A stretch of 64,000 nucleotides of DNA from Saccharothrix violaceirubra (GCF_014203755.1 NZ_JACHJS010000001.1:186001-250000), one strand, 5' to 3'; shown: positions 32,261-43,624, counted from the stretch's first letter. Notes: generated by a model from the letters alone, not told the origin. Program-made: numbers and translations.

Positions 32261-32802
32261 TGCCGGGTTCCTTCGTTCAGGGCGTCCATTTCGGCGCGGA
32301 ACTCGAAGCCGGGGTTCTCGACCGGCGGCAGGAACCGCGTCCCGTGCACGCGGTACCGGCCGTACTCGTCGAGCCTCAGGGTGATCAGCATGGGGAAGGC
32401 CCGCAGGACGTGCGCCGCCGGGAACCCCTCGTCGAACAGCAGCAGACCCCGCCGCTCCGGCGGCAGCGACCGCAGGCCGTTGCGATGCCGGGTGATGTCG
32501 ACGTGCAGGCCGTGCCGGTGGTGGCCCTCGTAGAGGTGCTCGACGACGGTGCGGGATTTCGAGTCCTGGGCGACCTGCGGGCAGCCGGGTGCCGGCGTCC
32601 CGAGCAGGGCGACCTCGATGGCGGTGTGGAACAGGACGAAGTCGTCGTCGCCCTCGACGCCCGGGAAGTCCTCGTCGACCGGCGGGATGGGGCCGTGCGC
32701 CGGGAAACCGTTCGCGAAGACGTCGTCCGGCTCGCGGGGATCACGGCGGAACAGCGCCTTCTCCGGGCGGAGGTAGGCCGCTTCGAGCCTGATGGAGATC
32801 AT
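32257..32802 (-). CDS. Degenerate ADP-ribosyltransferase homologue directly after the toxin
   Basis: A 181-residue protein homologous to the toxin's C-terminal domain. It keeps the NAD-binding Arg motif (ALFRRDPREPDDVFANGF, R19/R20). HLYEGHHRHGLHVDITR matches the toxin's YVYEAYHPHGIDVDATR, and VLRAFPMLI..GTRFLPPVENPGF matches VARVFPVHV..GTKFQPAIENPNF. The S-T-S position is FVLFHT instead of FTSFT, and the E-S-E of the toxin is replaced by ERRGLLLF, so it should be inactive. Its ATG overlaps the toxin stop (ATGA). By position it is the immunity gene; it may act as a decoy. An orphan second toxin is the alternative. Confidence 0.65.
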   Translation of the reverse strand: MISIRLEAAYLRPEKALFRRDPREPDDVFANGFPAHGPIPPVDEDFPGVEGDDDFVLFHTAIEVALLGTPAPGCPQVAQDSKSRTVVEHLYEGHHRHGLHVDITRHRNGLRSLPPERRGLLLFDEGFPAAHVLRAFPMLITLRLDEYGRYRVHGTRFLPPVENPGFEFRAEMDALNEGTRQ

Positions 32803-35800
32803 GCCGGACGCTCCGGTGTGCCAGGGCGCCCGGTTCGCGCGCCGATGAAGTTCGGGTTCTCGATCGCGGGCTGGAATTTCGTGCCGACCTCTTTCAGGAG
32901 GCCGTCCGGACCCTTCCGGTAGGTCACGTGCACCGGGAACACCCGTGCGACGTACTTGAAGTCGATCCCACCGGGGAACACCACTTCGCTTTCCTGGTGA
33001 TTCGACGTGGTGTCGCCGGCCATCCGGCGCGTGGCGTCGACGTCGATGCCGTGCGGATGATAAGCCTCGTAAACGTATTCGAGGCGCACCTCGAAGCCCT
33101 CTTCCTCTCCTCCCGAGATCAACTCGGCGTCCTTCTGGGAATCGCGGGCGACCAGGTCCTCCAGGCTCTTGGTGAACGAGGTGAAGCCCGAGTTCCTCGT
33201 GGCACCGAGCACGTGCGCGTCGATGTTCAAGTCGGTCCCGTGCGGCAGCAGGCCGCCGTCGGCGATGACCTTGGCGAACGAACGCCCGTCCCGGCGGTAC
33301 ACCGCGTTCTCCGGTGCGGTCCAGTCCGGTTGGTCGCGCCAGACCGGCCGCACCCCGTGGTTGTCCGCCGCGAGTCCCTCGGCGATGGTGTCCCGGCCCA
33401 TCGCGGGGGCGTCGTGCATGCCCTGCGTCGGAAGGGTGACGCTCAGCGGCAGGTGGTCGGGCAGCGGCAGGTCCGGGTCGAAGTCGGGGAACGGCACGGA
33501 GGACGACCCGCGCATCTCGACGTACACGGCCAGCTTGTCCAGGTAGAGCTCGTCGATCGGGACCGGGCGCGGCGGCAGCTGGACGAACCGGCCGTCGGAG
33601 GCGACCACGCTGGAGGTGTTCTCCTCGCGTGCGGTGGCCTCGTCGACCCCGCGTTCGGCCATGTAGTGCCGGACTGCCTGGTCGCGTAGGGCGATCTCCG
33701 CCTTCGACAGGTCCCCGGTCAGCTGTTGCTGCCGGGTGTGGACCCATTCGAGCCCGTCGTCGGTGACCTTCCTCGGTGTGCCGGCCGGGGTGACCCGGGC
33801 CGGTTCGGCCGCGACCGGAGCCGTGGGCTGGTTCCACTGCCGTGCCGTGTTCGCGGGGTCGGGCCGGCCGGCCTGAGGTTGTGGGTGGGTCGGCTGTTGT
33901 GGTTGCCCGTGGAACGGCTGTGGTTGTCGGAACTGCTGTTGCCCGTCAGGCGGTTGTGGCGCGAGAGGTTGCCGCGGCGGCGGTGCGGGGTCCGGTGCGC
34001 GGAACGGTTGCCTCTGGGGAGGTTGCTGCACCGGTGGCCGGTGGCGGCCCTGCGGGAAGGCCGGTTGCCCGTGCCCCTGTCGCGGGTCCGGCGTCCACCC
34101 CCGACCCGGAGGCGGCTGCCGGTTGCCCTGCGGGTACGTGGCCTGCTGCGGCGAGGGCCGGGGTGGCTGCCGACGGTTGTCGTGGCGGTCCTGGCCGGGA
34201 CGGGCCTGGTGGCCGCGGCCGTCGGGCGGGGACAGGGGGCGGTACGACGACTGTCCGGCGTTCGGATCGGGACGCCGGTTGGCCGGTGACGGGACCTGCT
34301 GCCCGGTGTTCGGGGCTGTGCCGCCTCCGGACATCCCGTGCGCACGGCCCTGGCCGAAGCCGCGAGCGGGGTCGAAGCCTTGGCCCGGATTCGTCCTGTA
34401 CGCGGGGTTGTGGGCCTGGTTCGTGCCGTGGCCGGGGTTGTGGGTTCGGCTCGGATTCGTGCCGTAGCCCTGGTCGTGGTGCCGGGCCGGGCCGGGGCCG
34501 AAGCCGGTGTCGGGTGCGCCGCCGGTGCGCGGGCCGAAGCCCGGCGGTGGTGCGAAGCCGGAGTCGTGGCCGGGAGGCGGACCGATGCGGGGACCGGGAG
34601 GCGGACCGATGCGGGGACCGGACCCGAAACCGGGGTGACCGGTGGGGGCGGGCAGGGCGCGCGGATCGGGACCGTGGTTCCACCCCGCCGGGTTCTGCCA
34701 GTCCTGGTCGTGCCACGGCGGCCTGTTCTGGTGCCGGTCCGCTCCCTGGTGGGGCATCGGCTGGAACGCGTTGGGGGCGTTGTGGGTGCCGTTGCCCCAC
34801 ACGGGCATGAACGGTTCGCCACGTCGCCAGGCTCGGGGTTTGTCGTCGGGCACCTTGTCGCCCCAGGTGGGGGTGTGGCCCGGTGGCGTCGGTTCGCCGT
34901 GCGGGGTCGAGGTGCCGTCGGGGCGGAACGTGGACCACGCGCCGTCGGGCGGCCAGCCCGGGGTGAAGTCGCCCGCCCGGTGGTCGAACGAGGCCGACGA
35001 GGCGAACACGTTGCCCGACTCGTCGACCCAGGCGTCCCGGTTCGGTGCCACGACGTCGACGCCGAGTTCCCGGGCGAGCCGGGCCGCGAACCCGTCCCCG
35101 TTCGCCCCGGTCTGGCAGGACACGAGGCGGATGGGCTTGGTCCCGTCCCAGTCGCCGCTCGACCTGATGATCGCGGCGAGCTGCTCCGGGGTCAGGTCGT
35201 GCTCGCCGACGCGCACCCGGCCGGAACTGCCGTGCAGGTCGACGGTGTACCGGTCGGGGTCGGGTGCCACCTGCTGCGCGGAGCGCTTCACGGACAGGTT
35301 GGCGTTGTCGTACAAGGAAAGTCCGGCCGGGCTGAACGACACCGCCCGCGACAGGTGCCCGAGTCCGTCGGGCAGCGGGACCGGGCGGTTCAACCGCTTG
35401 ATCTCGTCGAGGAACGCCTGCGCCTTGGCCTCGGCGGACAGCGGCGCCTCGGTGGGCACCGCGTTCCGGGCGGGACGCGCGTCGACCTCGGGCGGCTGCC
35501 ACGGCCGCCCCGGCTCGCCGCGGTGCTCGGCCGTCGAGGGCCGGGTCGCACCGGGCAGAGCGGTGTCGGGACGGGTGGGTTGCCGCTGCGCGGCGTCGGG
35601 TTGCGCGGCCCGGTGCGACGCGGCGTCGGGCCGGGTTCGCGGTGCCGCGTCGGAGTGGGCCGCCGGTGGTCCGTCGGGTCCGATGCCCGGTGTCGCGGGC
35701 CGGTTCCCGGGGACGGGCCGTGCGGGCGGCGGCGTGCCGGGTCGGGCGTTCGCCGGCAACCCGGTCGACGCCGGACGCGGGCCGGTGTCGGTCCTGGCGG

Positions 35801-37871
35801 GCAAGGCGTTCGGGCCGGGACGGGCGGCGTTCGGCGCGGTCCGGTGTCCGGCTGCCGGGGGAGTGTGTGCCGGAGCGGTGCGTCCGGGTGCGTCGGGCGT
35901 CGCGGGCCCGGGGCGGCCGGTCGGGGTCGGCGGGCCCGTCGGGGGCATGGGCCGCGGTGCCGGCGTGGACAGCGGACGGGGCGGGTGTGCGTGGTCGGGT
36001 GGGACCGGCCGCATGCCCGGTTGGCCACCCGGGGTGGGTCCGCCGGTCGGTGTGCCGTGCCCGGTCGGTTGACCGGTCGTCGGGGTGATCGGGGGCGCGG
36101 TCGCCGTGCTGCCCTGGGCGCGGGTCTCGTGCCGTGCGTCCGGCTGGGCGTGACCCGACGGCGAGGAGTGCGCACTGTTCGGTGTCGTGCCGGTGGACTG
36201 CGGACCGGGCGTCGTGCCGGGAGTGTGGGGACCCGCCGGTGGCGCCGCGTGCTGGGCGTGCGTGCTCGGCTGCTGGGGCGGCGCGGAGGGCGGTGCCTGT
36301 GGTGTCGCGGTGTGCGCCGCCGCCGCGGACGACGTCGCCTGTTGAGCCGGCGGGTGCGGGCTCGCCTGAGCCGGCGGCGTCGCCTGGTGGGCCGGTGCCG
36401 GCGAGCTCGCCTGGTGGGCCGGGGCGTGCGGCGTGGAGGTGGGCGACGCCGCCTGCTGTGCCGGGGCGTGCGAACCGGCCTGCGGTGCCGTGGTGGGCGG
36501 TGTCGGACCGGCCTGGTGCGCCGGAGCCTGCGTGTGGCTGCCCGGTGACGCGGACGTCGGCCCGGTCGGCACGCCCCGGTTGGGCGTCGACGCCCCCGGT
36601 TGCGCCGCACCGGGGGAAGCCTGGCCCGGGGGAGCCGAGCGCTCCGACGCGCGATCCTGGGGCGGCCCCGAGGGCGCGACGGTCGAGGTCGACGGCGGCG
36701 CGACCCCTCCGGGCATCCCGGCGGACCGGTCGGGCGCGGTGAACGCCGACGCGGCCGTCCGGGTGGGCCCGTCCGCCTCCTGCGCCGACGACCCCGGCTG
36801 TCCCGGCGTCCCGGGAAGCGACGGCGTGGGCACGTCGGCGGTCGGCGCCGCGTAGGAGGCCGAGGTCGTGTCGGACGGGCGTACCGGCCGCGGCACGTCC
36901 GCAGTGGACGACGACGCGGGCGACGCCGACAAGTCCGGTGTGGACGAAAGGTCCGGCACGTCGACCCGCATGCCGTCCAGGTGCGCCTTGGTACCGCCCA
37001 CCGCGCCGCCGACACCGCCCGACACCGTGCCCTGCACGACGTCCTCGAGCTTGAGCCCCTCCTCGCTCATCAGCCCTTCGGCCACCGACGACAGCCCACC
37101 GGTCACGGCCTCCTCGCCGGCGTTGCGCGCCACCGACTTGGCCAGGCCGTCACCGACACCGTCGCCGAGGGCCTTCCCCATGCCCTCGGCGACGCCCGCG
37201 CCGATGACGCCGGAGATCGCACCCGACTTGGCCGCGTCCAGCGTCAGCTTCGTGTCGACGGACTCGCGCGTGCCCTTCATGATCTGGAACGCCTGCACGC
37301 CCAGGTCGGTCGCGACCGACGTCACGACCTCCATGCCGACGTTCATCGCGATCCGCCCGATCAGCCGCCGTCCCATGTTCTGCATCAGGGACTGCACGAG
37401 CCTGCGGTAGATCATCTGCACGGCCGCGCGCGTGGCCAGCTGCGCCGGGACGATGCCCGCGGTGGACGCGCCGAACGTGGCGACGGCCGACGCGATCATG
37501 ATCGCGATCTGGATGGCCAGCAGCGCGATCGCCACGTACGTCGAGAGCTTGGCGTACTCGATCTGCATCGCGCAGTTCCGGCACGCCTTGGCCAGCTCCT
37601 CCGAGACGTGCTTCATCTTCGGCAGGGTGGCGTCCTCACCCTGTGAGACCTTGGCCCAGTACTCCTCGAACGCCTTGGCCGCGGCACCGTCCATGTGGGA
37701 CATGGCCTGCTTGGCGGCGGCGTCCGCGTCGCGCAACGTCGTCTCGATGTCCTGTGCCGAGCGTTCCCACGCGTCGGCGAGCAGGGCCACCTTCGTCTCG
37801 TCGCCCTCGGGCCAGTCGCCGCCGGCGATCCACGCGAGCCAGTGCAGCTCGGCGGGCAGTTCCATGCCCAT
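32799..37871 (-). CDS. CpnT-like polymorphic toxin with C-terminal ADP-ribosyltransferase
   Basis: A 1690-residue secreted-toxin candidate. Residues 1-110 form a WXG100-like domain of CpnT type (MGMELPAELHWLAWIAGGDW). Hydrophobic and Gly/Ala-rich helices follow (about 115-270), then a Pro/Ser/Thr-rich linker (275-800). A caspase/C80-like region (about 835-960) has H880 in VDLHGSSG and C919 in LVSCQTG. A second Gly/Pro/Gln linker runs to about 1360. The C-terminal ADP-ribosyltransferase has R1526 (VYRRDGRS), S1565 (GFTSFTKS) and E1627-S-E1629 before VVFPGGID. The start overlaps the WXG100 gene. Toxicity and type VII export are inferred from architecture. Confidence 0.8.
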   Translation of the reverse strand: MGMELPAELHWLAWIAGGDWPEGDETKVALLADAWERSAQDIETTLRDADAAAKQAMSHMDGAAAKAFEEYWAKVSQGEDATLPKMKHVSEELAKACRNCAMQIEYAKLSTYVAIALLAIQIAIMIASAVATFGASTAGIVPAQLATRAAVQMIYRRLVQSLMQNMGRRLIGRIAMNVGMEVVTSVATDLGVQAFQIMKGTRESVDTKLTLDAAKSGAISGVIGAGVAEGMGKALGDGVGDGLAKSVARNAGEEAVTGGLSSVAEGLMSEEGLKLEDVVQGTVSGGVGGAVGGTKAHLDGMRVDVPDLSSTPDLSASPASSSTADVPRPVRPSDTTSASYAAPTADVPTPSLPGTPGQPGSSAQEADGPTRTAASAFTAPDRSAGMPGGVAPPSTSTVAPSGPPQDRASERSAPPGQASPGAAQPGASTPNRGVPTGPTSASPGSHTQAPAHQAGPTPPTTAPQAGSHAPAQQAASPTSTPHAPAHQASSPAPAHQATPPAQASPHPPAQQATSSAAAAHTATPQAPPSAPPQQPSTHAQHAAPPAGPHTPGTTPGPQSTGTTPNSAHSSPSGHAQPDARHETRAQGSTATAPPITPTTGQPTGHGTPTGGPTPGGQPGMRPVPPDHAHPPRPLSTPAPRPMPPTGPPTPTGRPGPATPDAPGRTAPAHTPPAAGHRTAPNAARPGPNALPARTDTGPRPASTGLPANARPGTPPPARPVPGNRPATPGIGPDGPPAAHSDAAPRTRPDAASHRAAQPDAAQRQPTRPDTALPGATRPSTAEHRGEPGRPWQPPEVDARPARNAVPTEAPLSAEAKAQAFLDEIKRLNRPVPLPDGLGHLSRAVSFSPAGLSLYDNANLSVKRSAQQVAPDPDRYTVDLHGSSGRVRVGEHDLTPEQLAAIIRSSGDWDGTKPIRLVSCQTGANGDGFAARLARELGVDVVAPNRDAWVDESGNVFASSASFDHRAGDFTPGWPPDGAWSTFRPDGTSTPHGEPTPPGHTPTWGDKVPDDKPRAWRRGEPFMPVWGNGTHNAPNAFQPMPHQGADRHQNRPPWHDQDWQNPAGWNHGPDPRALPAPTGHPGFGSGPRIGPPPGPRIGPPPGHDSGFAPPPGFGPRTGGAPDTGFGPGPARHHDQGYGTNPSRTHNPGHGTNQAHNPAYRTNPGQGFDPARGFGQGRAHGMSGGGTAPNTGQQVPSPANRRPDPNAGQSSYRPLSPPDGRGHQARPGQDRHDNRRQPPRPSPQQATYPQGNRQPPPGRGWTPDPRQGHGQPAFPQGRHRPPVQQPPQRQPFRAPDPAPPPRQPLAPQPPDGQQQFRQPQPFHGQPQQPTHPQPQAGRPDPANTARQWNQPTAPVAAEPARVTPAGTPRKVTDDGLEWVHTRQQQLTGDLSKAEIALRDQAVRHYMAERGVDEATAREENTSSVVASDGRFVQLPPRPVPIDELYLDKLAVYVEMRGSSSVPFPDFDPDLPLPDHLPLSVTLPTQGMHDAPAMGRDTIAEGLAADNHGVRPVWRDQPDWTAPENAVYRRDGRSFAKVIADGGLLPHGTDLNIDAHVLGATRNSGFTSFTKSLEDLVARDSQKDAELISGGEEEGFEVRLEYVYEAYHPHGIDVDATRRMAGDTTSNHQESEVVFPGGIDFKYVARVFPVHVTYRKGPDGLLKEVGTKFQPAIENPNFIGARTGRPGTPERPA

Positions 37872-38188
37872 CAGGCGTCCAGGCCGTCGAGTGCGGCGGC
37901 GTTGCCCCCGTCGAGGGTCCGCATGGACTCGGCCTGGTCGACCAGGTTCTTCGCGATCGCCTGGAGCGCCTCGGCGATCTTGTGCATGGCCTCTTCCATG
38001 TTCCCGGACGCCGGCACGTAGTCCTTGGCGAACGCCTGGCCGGACTCGTCGCCGCCCCAGCACGCGCCCTGGGCCTGCAACGCCCGCGTGAGCGCCTCGG
38101 CCCGTTCGACCATGTCCTCGCCGACGTGACCGAGCTTCTCGGCACTCGCGACGACCTGGTCGACCTCGATCCTGGTCAGGCCGGTCAC
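37871..38188 (-). CDS. WXG100 family protein (ESX-type)
   Basis: A 105-residue helical-hairpin protein with the turn motif in ACWGGDESGQAFAKDY (W-G-G) between two long helices, as in EsxA/B-like proteins. These are type VII secretion substrates or chaperone partners. It lies directly before the CpnT-like toxin, overlapping it by one base, just as esxE/esxF precede cpnT in Mycobacterium tuberculosis. The GTG start overlaps the preceding YbaB-like gene (GTGA). It likely pairs with the toxin's own WXG100-like N-terminus for export. Confidence 0.85.
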   Translation of the reverse strand: MTGLTRIEVDQVVASAEKLGHVGEDMVERAEALTRALQAQGACWGGDESGQAFAKDYVPASGNMEEAMHKIAEALQAIAKNLVDQAESMRTLDGGNAAALDGLDA

Positions 38189-38742
38189 CAGCGGTCACCC
38201 CGCTTGAGGATCGAGCCGTCGCCGAAGTCCTCGTCCGGTTCGTCCGACCGCACGACGGGCCGGCGCGCGGGAGCGTCGTCGCGCAGCACGGAACCGCCGT
38301 ACTCCTCGGCGGCGGGCACGGGTTCGTCGCGGCTCGCGACCCGGAACATGTCCCGCAGGGACGGTGCGCCGGGTACGAGGTCGGGCAGGTCGACCATGGT
38401 CTCGTCGGAGGTGAGCGGCGTCATCCGGGCGCTCACGCGTTCCCGCACGCCACCCGCCGCCTCGCGGACCACCTGCGTGATCACCCGCGCGAGCTGTTCG
38501 GGCGTCGTCCGCTCGAACGCGCGCGACGACAGGTCGAGCCGGTCGAGCAGCCCGGTGGAGTCGACCCGCGCCGTCACGGTGCCGTCGGCCGACGACGCCT
38601 CGCCCGCCATGCCCGCGATCTCCTCCTGCGCCTCGCGCAGCCCGTCGGTGCGTTCGCGGAGGTCGCGCATGAGGCCGTCGACGGTGTCGCGGAGCCGCGC
38701 GTTGCGTGCGGCCAGGGCGTCGGTGTCGTCCCAGTCGGACAT
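38185..38742 (-). CDS. YbaB/EbfC-like protein, first gene of the toxin operon
   Basis: A 185-residue protein. A coiled-coil start (NARLRDTVDGLMRDLRERTDGL) and the central TVTARVDSTGLLDRLDLSSRAF are typical of the YbaB/EbfC nucleoid-associated fold. The last 70 residues are acidic and disordered. YbaB-like genes often lead WXG100 gene pairs in actinobacteria; their role there is unknown. The ATG at 38742 or the TTG at 38745 may be used; GGAGG lies 9 nt before the TTG. It heads six genes that all overlap by 1-4 nt. Confidence 0.75.
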   Translation of the reverse strand: MSDWDDTDALAARNARLRDTVDGLMRDLRERTDGLREAQEEIAGMAGEASSADGTVTARVDSTGLLDRLDLSSRAFERTTPEQLARVITQVVREAAGGVRERVSARMTPLTSDETMVDLPDLVPGAPSLRDMFRVASRDEPVPAAEEYGGSVLRDDAPARRPVVRSDEPDEDFGDGSILKRGDRW

Positions 38743-39251
38743 CAACGGTCGGTACCTCCGTGCTCACTCAGGGGAATGGCCTGGAACGTAACGAGGTTTT
38801 CCGCACCTGTACGGCGAACGGCCGGATTCGCGCAGTGGCCTGCGTCATTCCCCCGGCGGTGACGGGAACCGGACCGGGTGACACCCGGTCGCGTGGATCT
38901 GGGCGAATCCGGCGCCGCGGAACGGTGTCGTGCGCGGCCTCCGCGCCGGCTCGTCCGATCTTGCGAACGCCCTGCCAGGGCACCCCGCATCCGTTTTGAC
39001 CCTTGGGATCGGGGAGGGGTATCTTTGGTACTCGTGCCCGACCCATGTCGGGCCGCTCCGCGTGCCTACGCGCCAGTTGTGCTGGACAGCCGGCCGCGGT
39101 GACCTCCACTCGCAGGGGCGTCCTGGGTCGTCGCCTGCGGACCTGGGAGAGCGGGCGACACGCCCGACCTCGGGTGCAGAGAGGGACCAGGTAAACAGTG
39201 CCCGAAGGTCGGTCGACCGGCGGGTACTCCACAGGAAGAAGCAGTCGGCGA
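38743..39251. other. Divergent intergenic region between toxin operon and rpsL
   Basis: No supported gene. It holds the rpsL promoter on the right and, near 38780-38830, a less GC-rich stretch that may contain the promoter of the minus-strand operon. Overlapping readings here lack ribosome sites and family features. Confidence 0.5.
38996..39025 (+). promoter_or_regulatory. Candidate promoter of rpsL-rpsG-fusA-tuf
   Basis: TTGACC, 18 nt, TATCTT: both hexamers are close to the SigA consensus. The start point would leave a leader of about 220 nt before rpsL. Confidence 0.6.
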
Positions 39252-39626
39252 ATGCCAACGATCCAGCAGTTGGTCCGCAAGGGCCGGCAGGACAAGGTCG
39301 CGAAGCAGAAGACCGCGGCCCTCAAGGGCAGCCCGCAGCGGCGCGGCGTGTGCACCCGCGTCTACACGACCACGCCCAAGAAGCCGAACTCGGCGCTCCG
39401 CAAGGTCGCCCGCGTGAAGCTGACGAGCGGCATCGAGGTCACCGCGTACATCCCGGGTGAGGGCCACAACCTCCAGGAGCACTCGATGGTGCTCGTGCGC
39501 GGCGGTCGTGTGAAGGACCTCCCCGGTGTCCGGTACAAGATCATTCGCGGTTCGCTCGACACGCAGGGCGTGAAGAACCGCAAGCAGGCTCGCAGCCGCT
39601 ACGGCGCGAAGAAGGAGAAGAGCTGA
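39252..39626 (+). CDS. rpsL: 30S ribosomal protein S12
   Basis: A 124-residue S12 ([20 protein letters not shown]) of the decoding centre. The [19 protein letters not shown] block keeps the lysines whose change gives streptomycin resistance, so it looks wild type. The ATG at 39252 is chosen over an upstream reading for the family start. It overlaps rpsG by one base and begins the str operon. Confidence 0.97.
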   Translation: MPTIQQLVRKGRQDKVAKQKTAALKGSPQRRGVCTRVYTTTPKKPNSALRKVARVKLTSGIEVTAYIPGEGHNLQEHSMVLVRGGRVKDLPGVRYKIIRGSLDTQGVKNRKQARSRYGAKKEKS

Positions 39627-40096
39627 TGCCCCGCAAGGGACCGGCCCCGAAGCGGCCGCTGATCTCCGACCCGGTCTACAGCTCTCCGCTGGTGACCCAG
39701 CTCATCAACAAGGTGCTGGTCGACGGCAAGCGCTCCGTGGCCGAGCGGATCGTGTACGGCGCCCTTGAGGGCGCCCGCGAGAAGACCGGCACCGACCCGG
39801 TCGTCACGCTCAAGCGTGCGCTCGACAACGTGAAGCCCGCCCTCGAGGTCAAGAGCCGCCGCGTCGGTGGTGCGACCTACCAGGTGCCCGTCGAGGTGAA
39901 GCCCGGTCGCTCGACCACGCTCGCCCTGCGCTGGCTGATCACCTTCTCCCGGCAGCGCCGTGAGAAGACCATGATCGAGCGCCTGATGAACGAGCTGCTC
40001 GACGCGAGCAACGGCCTGGGCGCGAGCGTCAAGCGCCGCGAGGACACGCACAAGATGGCCGAGTCGAACAAGGCCTTCGCCCACTACCGCTGGTGA
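39626..40096 (+). CDS. rpsG: 30S ribosomal protein S7
   Basis: A 156-residue S7 ([12 protein letters not shown]..), which nucleates assembly of the 30S head and contacts E-site tRNA. Signature [20 protein letters not shown] and the C-terminal [15 protein letters not shown] are present. Its ATG shares a base with the rpsL stop; AAGGAGAAG inside rpsL serves as ribosome site. S7 represses the str operon in E. coli; no equivalent site was searched for here. Confidence 0.97.
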   Translation: MPRKGPAPKRPLISDPVYSSPLVTQLINKVLVDGKRSVAERIVYGALEGAREKTGTDPVVTLKRALDNVKPALEVKSRRVGGATYQVPVEVKPGRSTTLALRWLITFSRQRREKTMIERLMNELLDASNGLGASVKRREDTHKMAESNKAFAHYRW

Positions 40097-40188
40097 CGTG
40101 GTGCCGGGTGGTCCGCCCCGAGCGGACCGCCCGGCCCTCCCAGCCCTAGTGAGCCTGCCACCAGAGCTCAAGACAGGGGAAGACACCC

Positions 40189-42291
<2,103 letters not shown>

Positions 42292-42368
42292 CCCGGACCG
42301 GAGCACCGCAGCACCACGCGGGCTCCCCGGGTTGTGAGTCCCTGGGGTCCGCAAAACCCTGACGTGAC

Positions 42369-42400
42369 GCCCGGCGGGCAAGGCAATCCACCCGCCGGGC
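42369..42400 (+). terminator. Hairpin between fusA and tuf
   Basis: GCCCGGCGGG and CCCGCCGGGC, perfect 10-bp arms, enclose 12 nt, 31 nt before tuf. There is no T tract, so it is more likely an attenuator or RNA-stability element than a full stop. Confidence 0.45.
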
Positions 42401-42430
42401 ACAGCAATAGAAGTCCAGGAGGACAATCCA

Positions 42431-43624
42431 GTGGCGAAGGCGAAGTTCGAGCGGACGAAGCCGCACGTCAACATCGGCACCATCGGTCACATCGACCACG
42501 GCAAGACGACGCTGACCGCGGCGATCTCCAAGGTCCTGCACGACAAGTACCCGGACCTCAACCCCTTCACGCCGTTCGACCAGATCGACAAGGCGCCGGA
42601 GGAGAAGCAGCGCGGCATCACGATCTCGATCGCGCACATCGAGTACCAGACCGACAAGCGCCACTACGCGCATGTCGACTGCCCCGGTCACGCCGACTAC
42701 ATCAAGAACATGATCACCGGTGCGGCGCAGATGGACGGCGCCATCCTGGTGGTCGCGGCGACCGACGGCCCGATGCCGCAGACCAAGGAGCACGTCCTCC
42801 TGGCCCGCCAGGTCGGCGTCCCCTACATCGTGGTGGCCCTGAACAAGGCCGACATGGTGGACGACGAGGAGATCCTGGAGCTCGTCGAGCTCGAGGTCCG
42901 CGAGCTGCTCTCCGAGTACGAGTTCCCGGGCGACGACCTGCCGGTCGTGCGCGTCTCGGCGCTGAAGGCGCTCGAGGGCGACGCCGAGTGGGGCGAGAAG
43001 CTCATCGGCCTCATGGACGCCGTGGACGAGAACATCCCGGAGCCGGAGCGCGAGGTCGACCGCCCGTTCCTGATGCCGGTCGAGGACGTCTTCACGATCA
43101 CCGGTCGTGGCACCGTCGTGACCGGTCGTATCGAGCGCGGCATCGTCAAGGTCAACGAAGAGGTCGAGATCGTCGGCATCAAGGAGACCTCGAAGAAGAC
43201 CACGGTCACCTCGATCGAGATGTTCAAGAAGTTCCTCGACGAGGGCCAGGCCGGCGACAACGCCGCCCTGCTGCTGCGCGGCGTGAAGCGCGAGGAGGTG
43301 GAGCGCGGCATGGTGATCGTGAAGCCGGGCACCACGACCCCGCACACCGAGTTCGACGCGCAGGTCTACATCCTGTCGAAGGACGAGGGTGGCCGCCACA
43401 CGCCGTTCTTCAACAACTACCGTCCGCAGTTCTACTTCCGGACGACCGACGTGACCGGCGTCGTGACCCTCCCCGAGGGCACCGAGATGGTCATGCCGGG
43501 CGACACCACGACCATGGCCGTGAAGCTGATCCAGCCGATCGCCATGGACGAGGGCCTGCGGTTCGCCATCCGCGAGGGTGGCCGCACCGTCGGCGCCGGC
43601 TCGGTCACCAAGATCATCAAGTGA
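42431..43624 (+). CDS. tuf: Elongation factor Tu
   Basis: A 397-residue EF-Tu with G1 [15 protein letters not shown]3 [12 protein letters not shown] and G4 NKADMVDD, then domains 2 and 3 ending [14 protein letters not shown]. It delivers aminoacyl-tRNA to the ribosome. The GTG has GGAGG 8 nt upstream. It is the only tuf in the window and the last gene of the str operon. A GC-rich hairpin follows it. Confidence 0.98.
   Translation: MAKAKFERTKPHVNIGTIGHIDHGKTTLTAAISKVLHDKYPDLNPFTPFDQIDKAPEEKQRGITISIAHIEYQTDKRHYAHVDCPGHADYIKNMITGAAQMDGAILVVAATDGPMPQTKEHVLLARQVGVPYIVVALNKADMVDDEEILELVELEVRELLSEYEFPGDDLPVVRVSALKALEGDAEWGEKLIGLMDAVDENIPEPEREVDRPFLMPVEDVFTITGRGTVVTGRIERGIVKVNEEVEIVGIKETSKKTTVTSIEMFKKFLDEGQAGDNAALLLRGVKREEVERGMVIVKPGTTTPHTEFDAQVYILSKDEGGRHTPFFNNYRPQFYFRTTDVTGVVTLPEGTEMVMPGDTTTMAVKLIQPIAMDEGLRFAIREGGRTVGAGSVTKIIK

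Noticed and set aside
34560..34625. Short direct repeat that might be a CRISPR-like or mobile element trace
   Set aside because: It is a roughly 24-bp in-frame duplication encoding a repeated RIGPPPG unit in the toxin linker; no spacer array or element ends.
33842..36855. Long plus-strand readings opposite the toxin's Pro/Gly/Gln linkers
   Set aside because: Low-complexity repeats on one strand leave all frames open; no ribosome site or domain on the plus strand.
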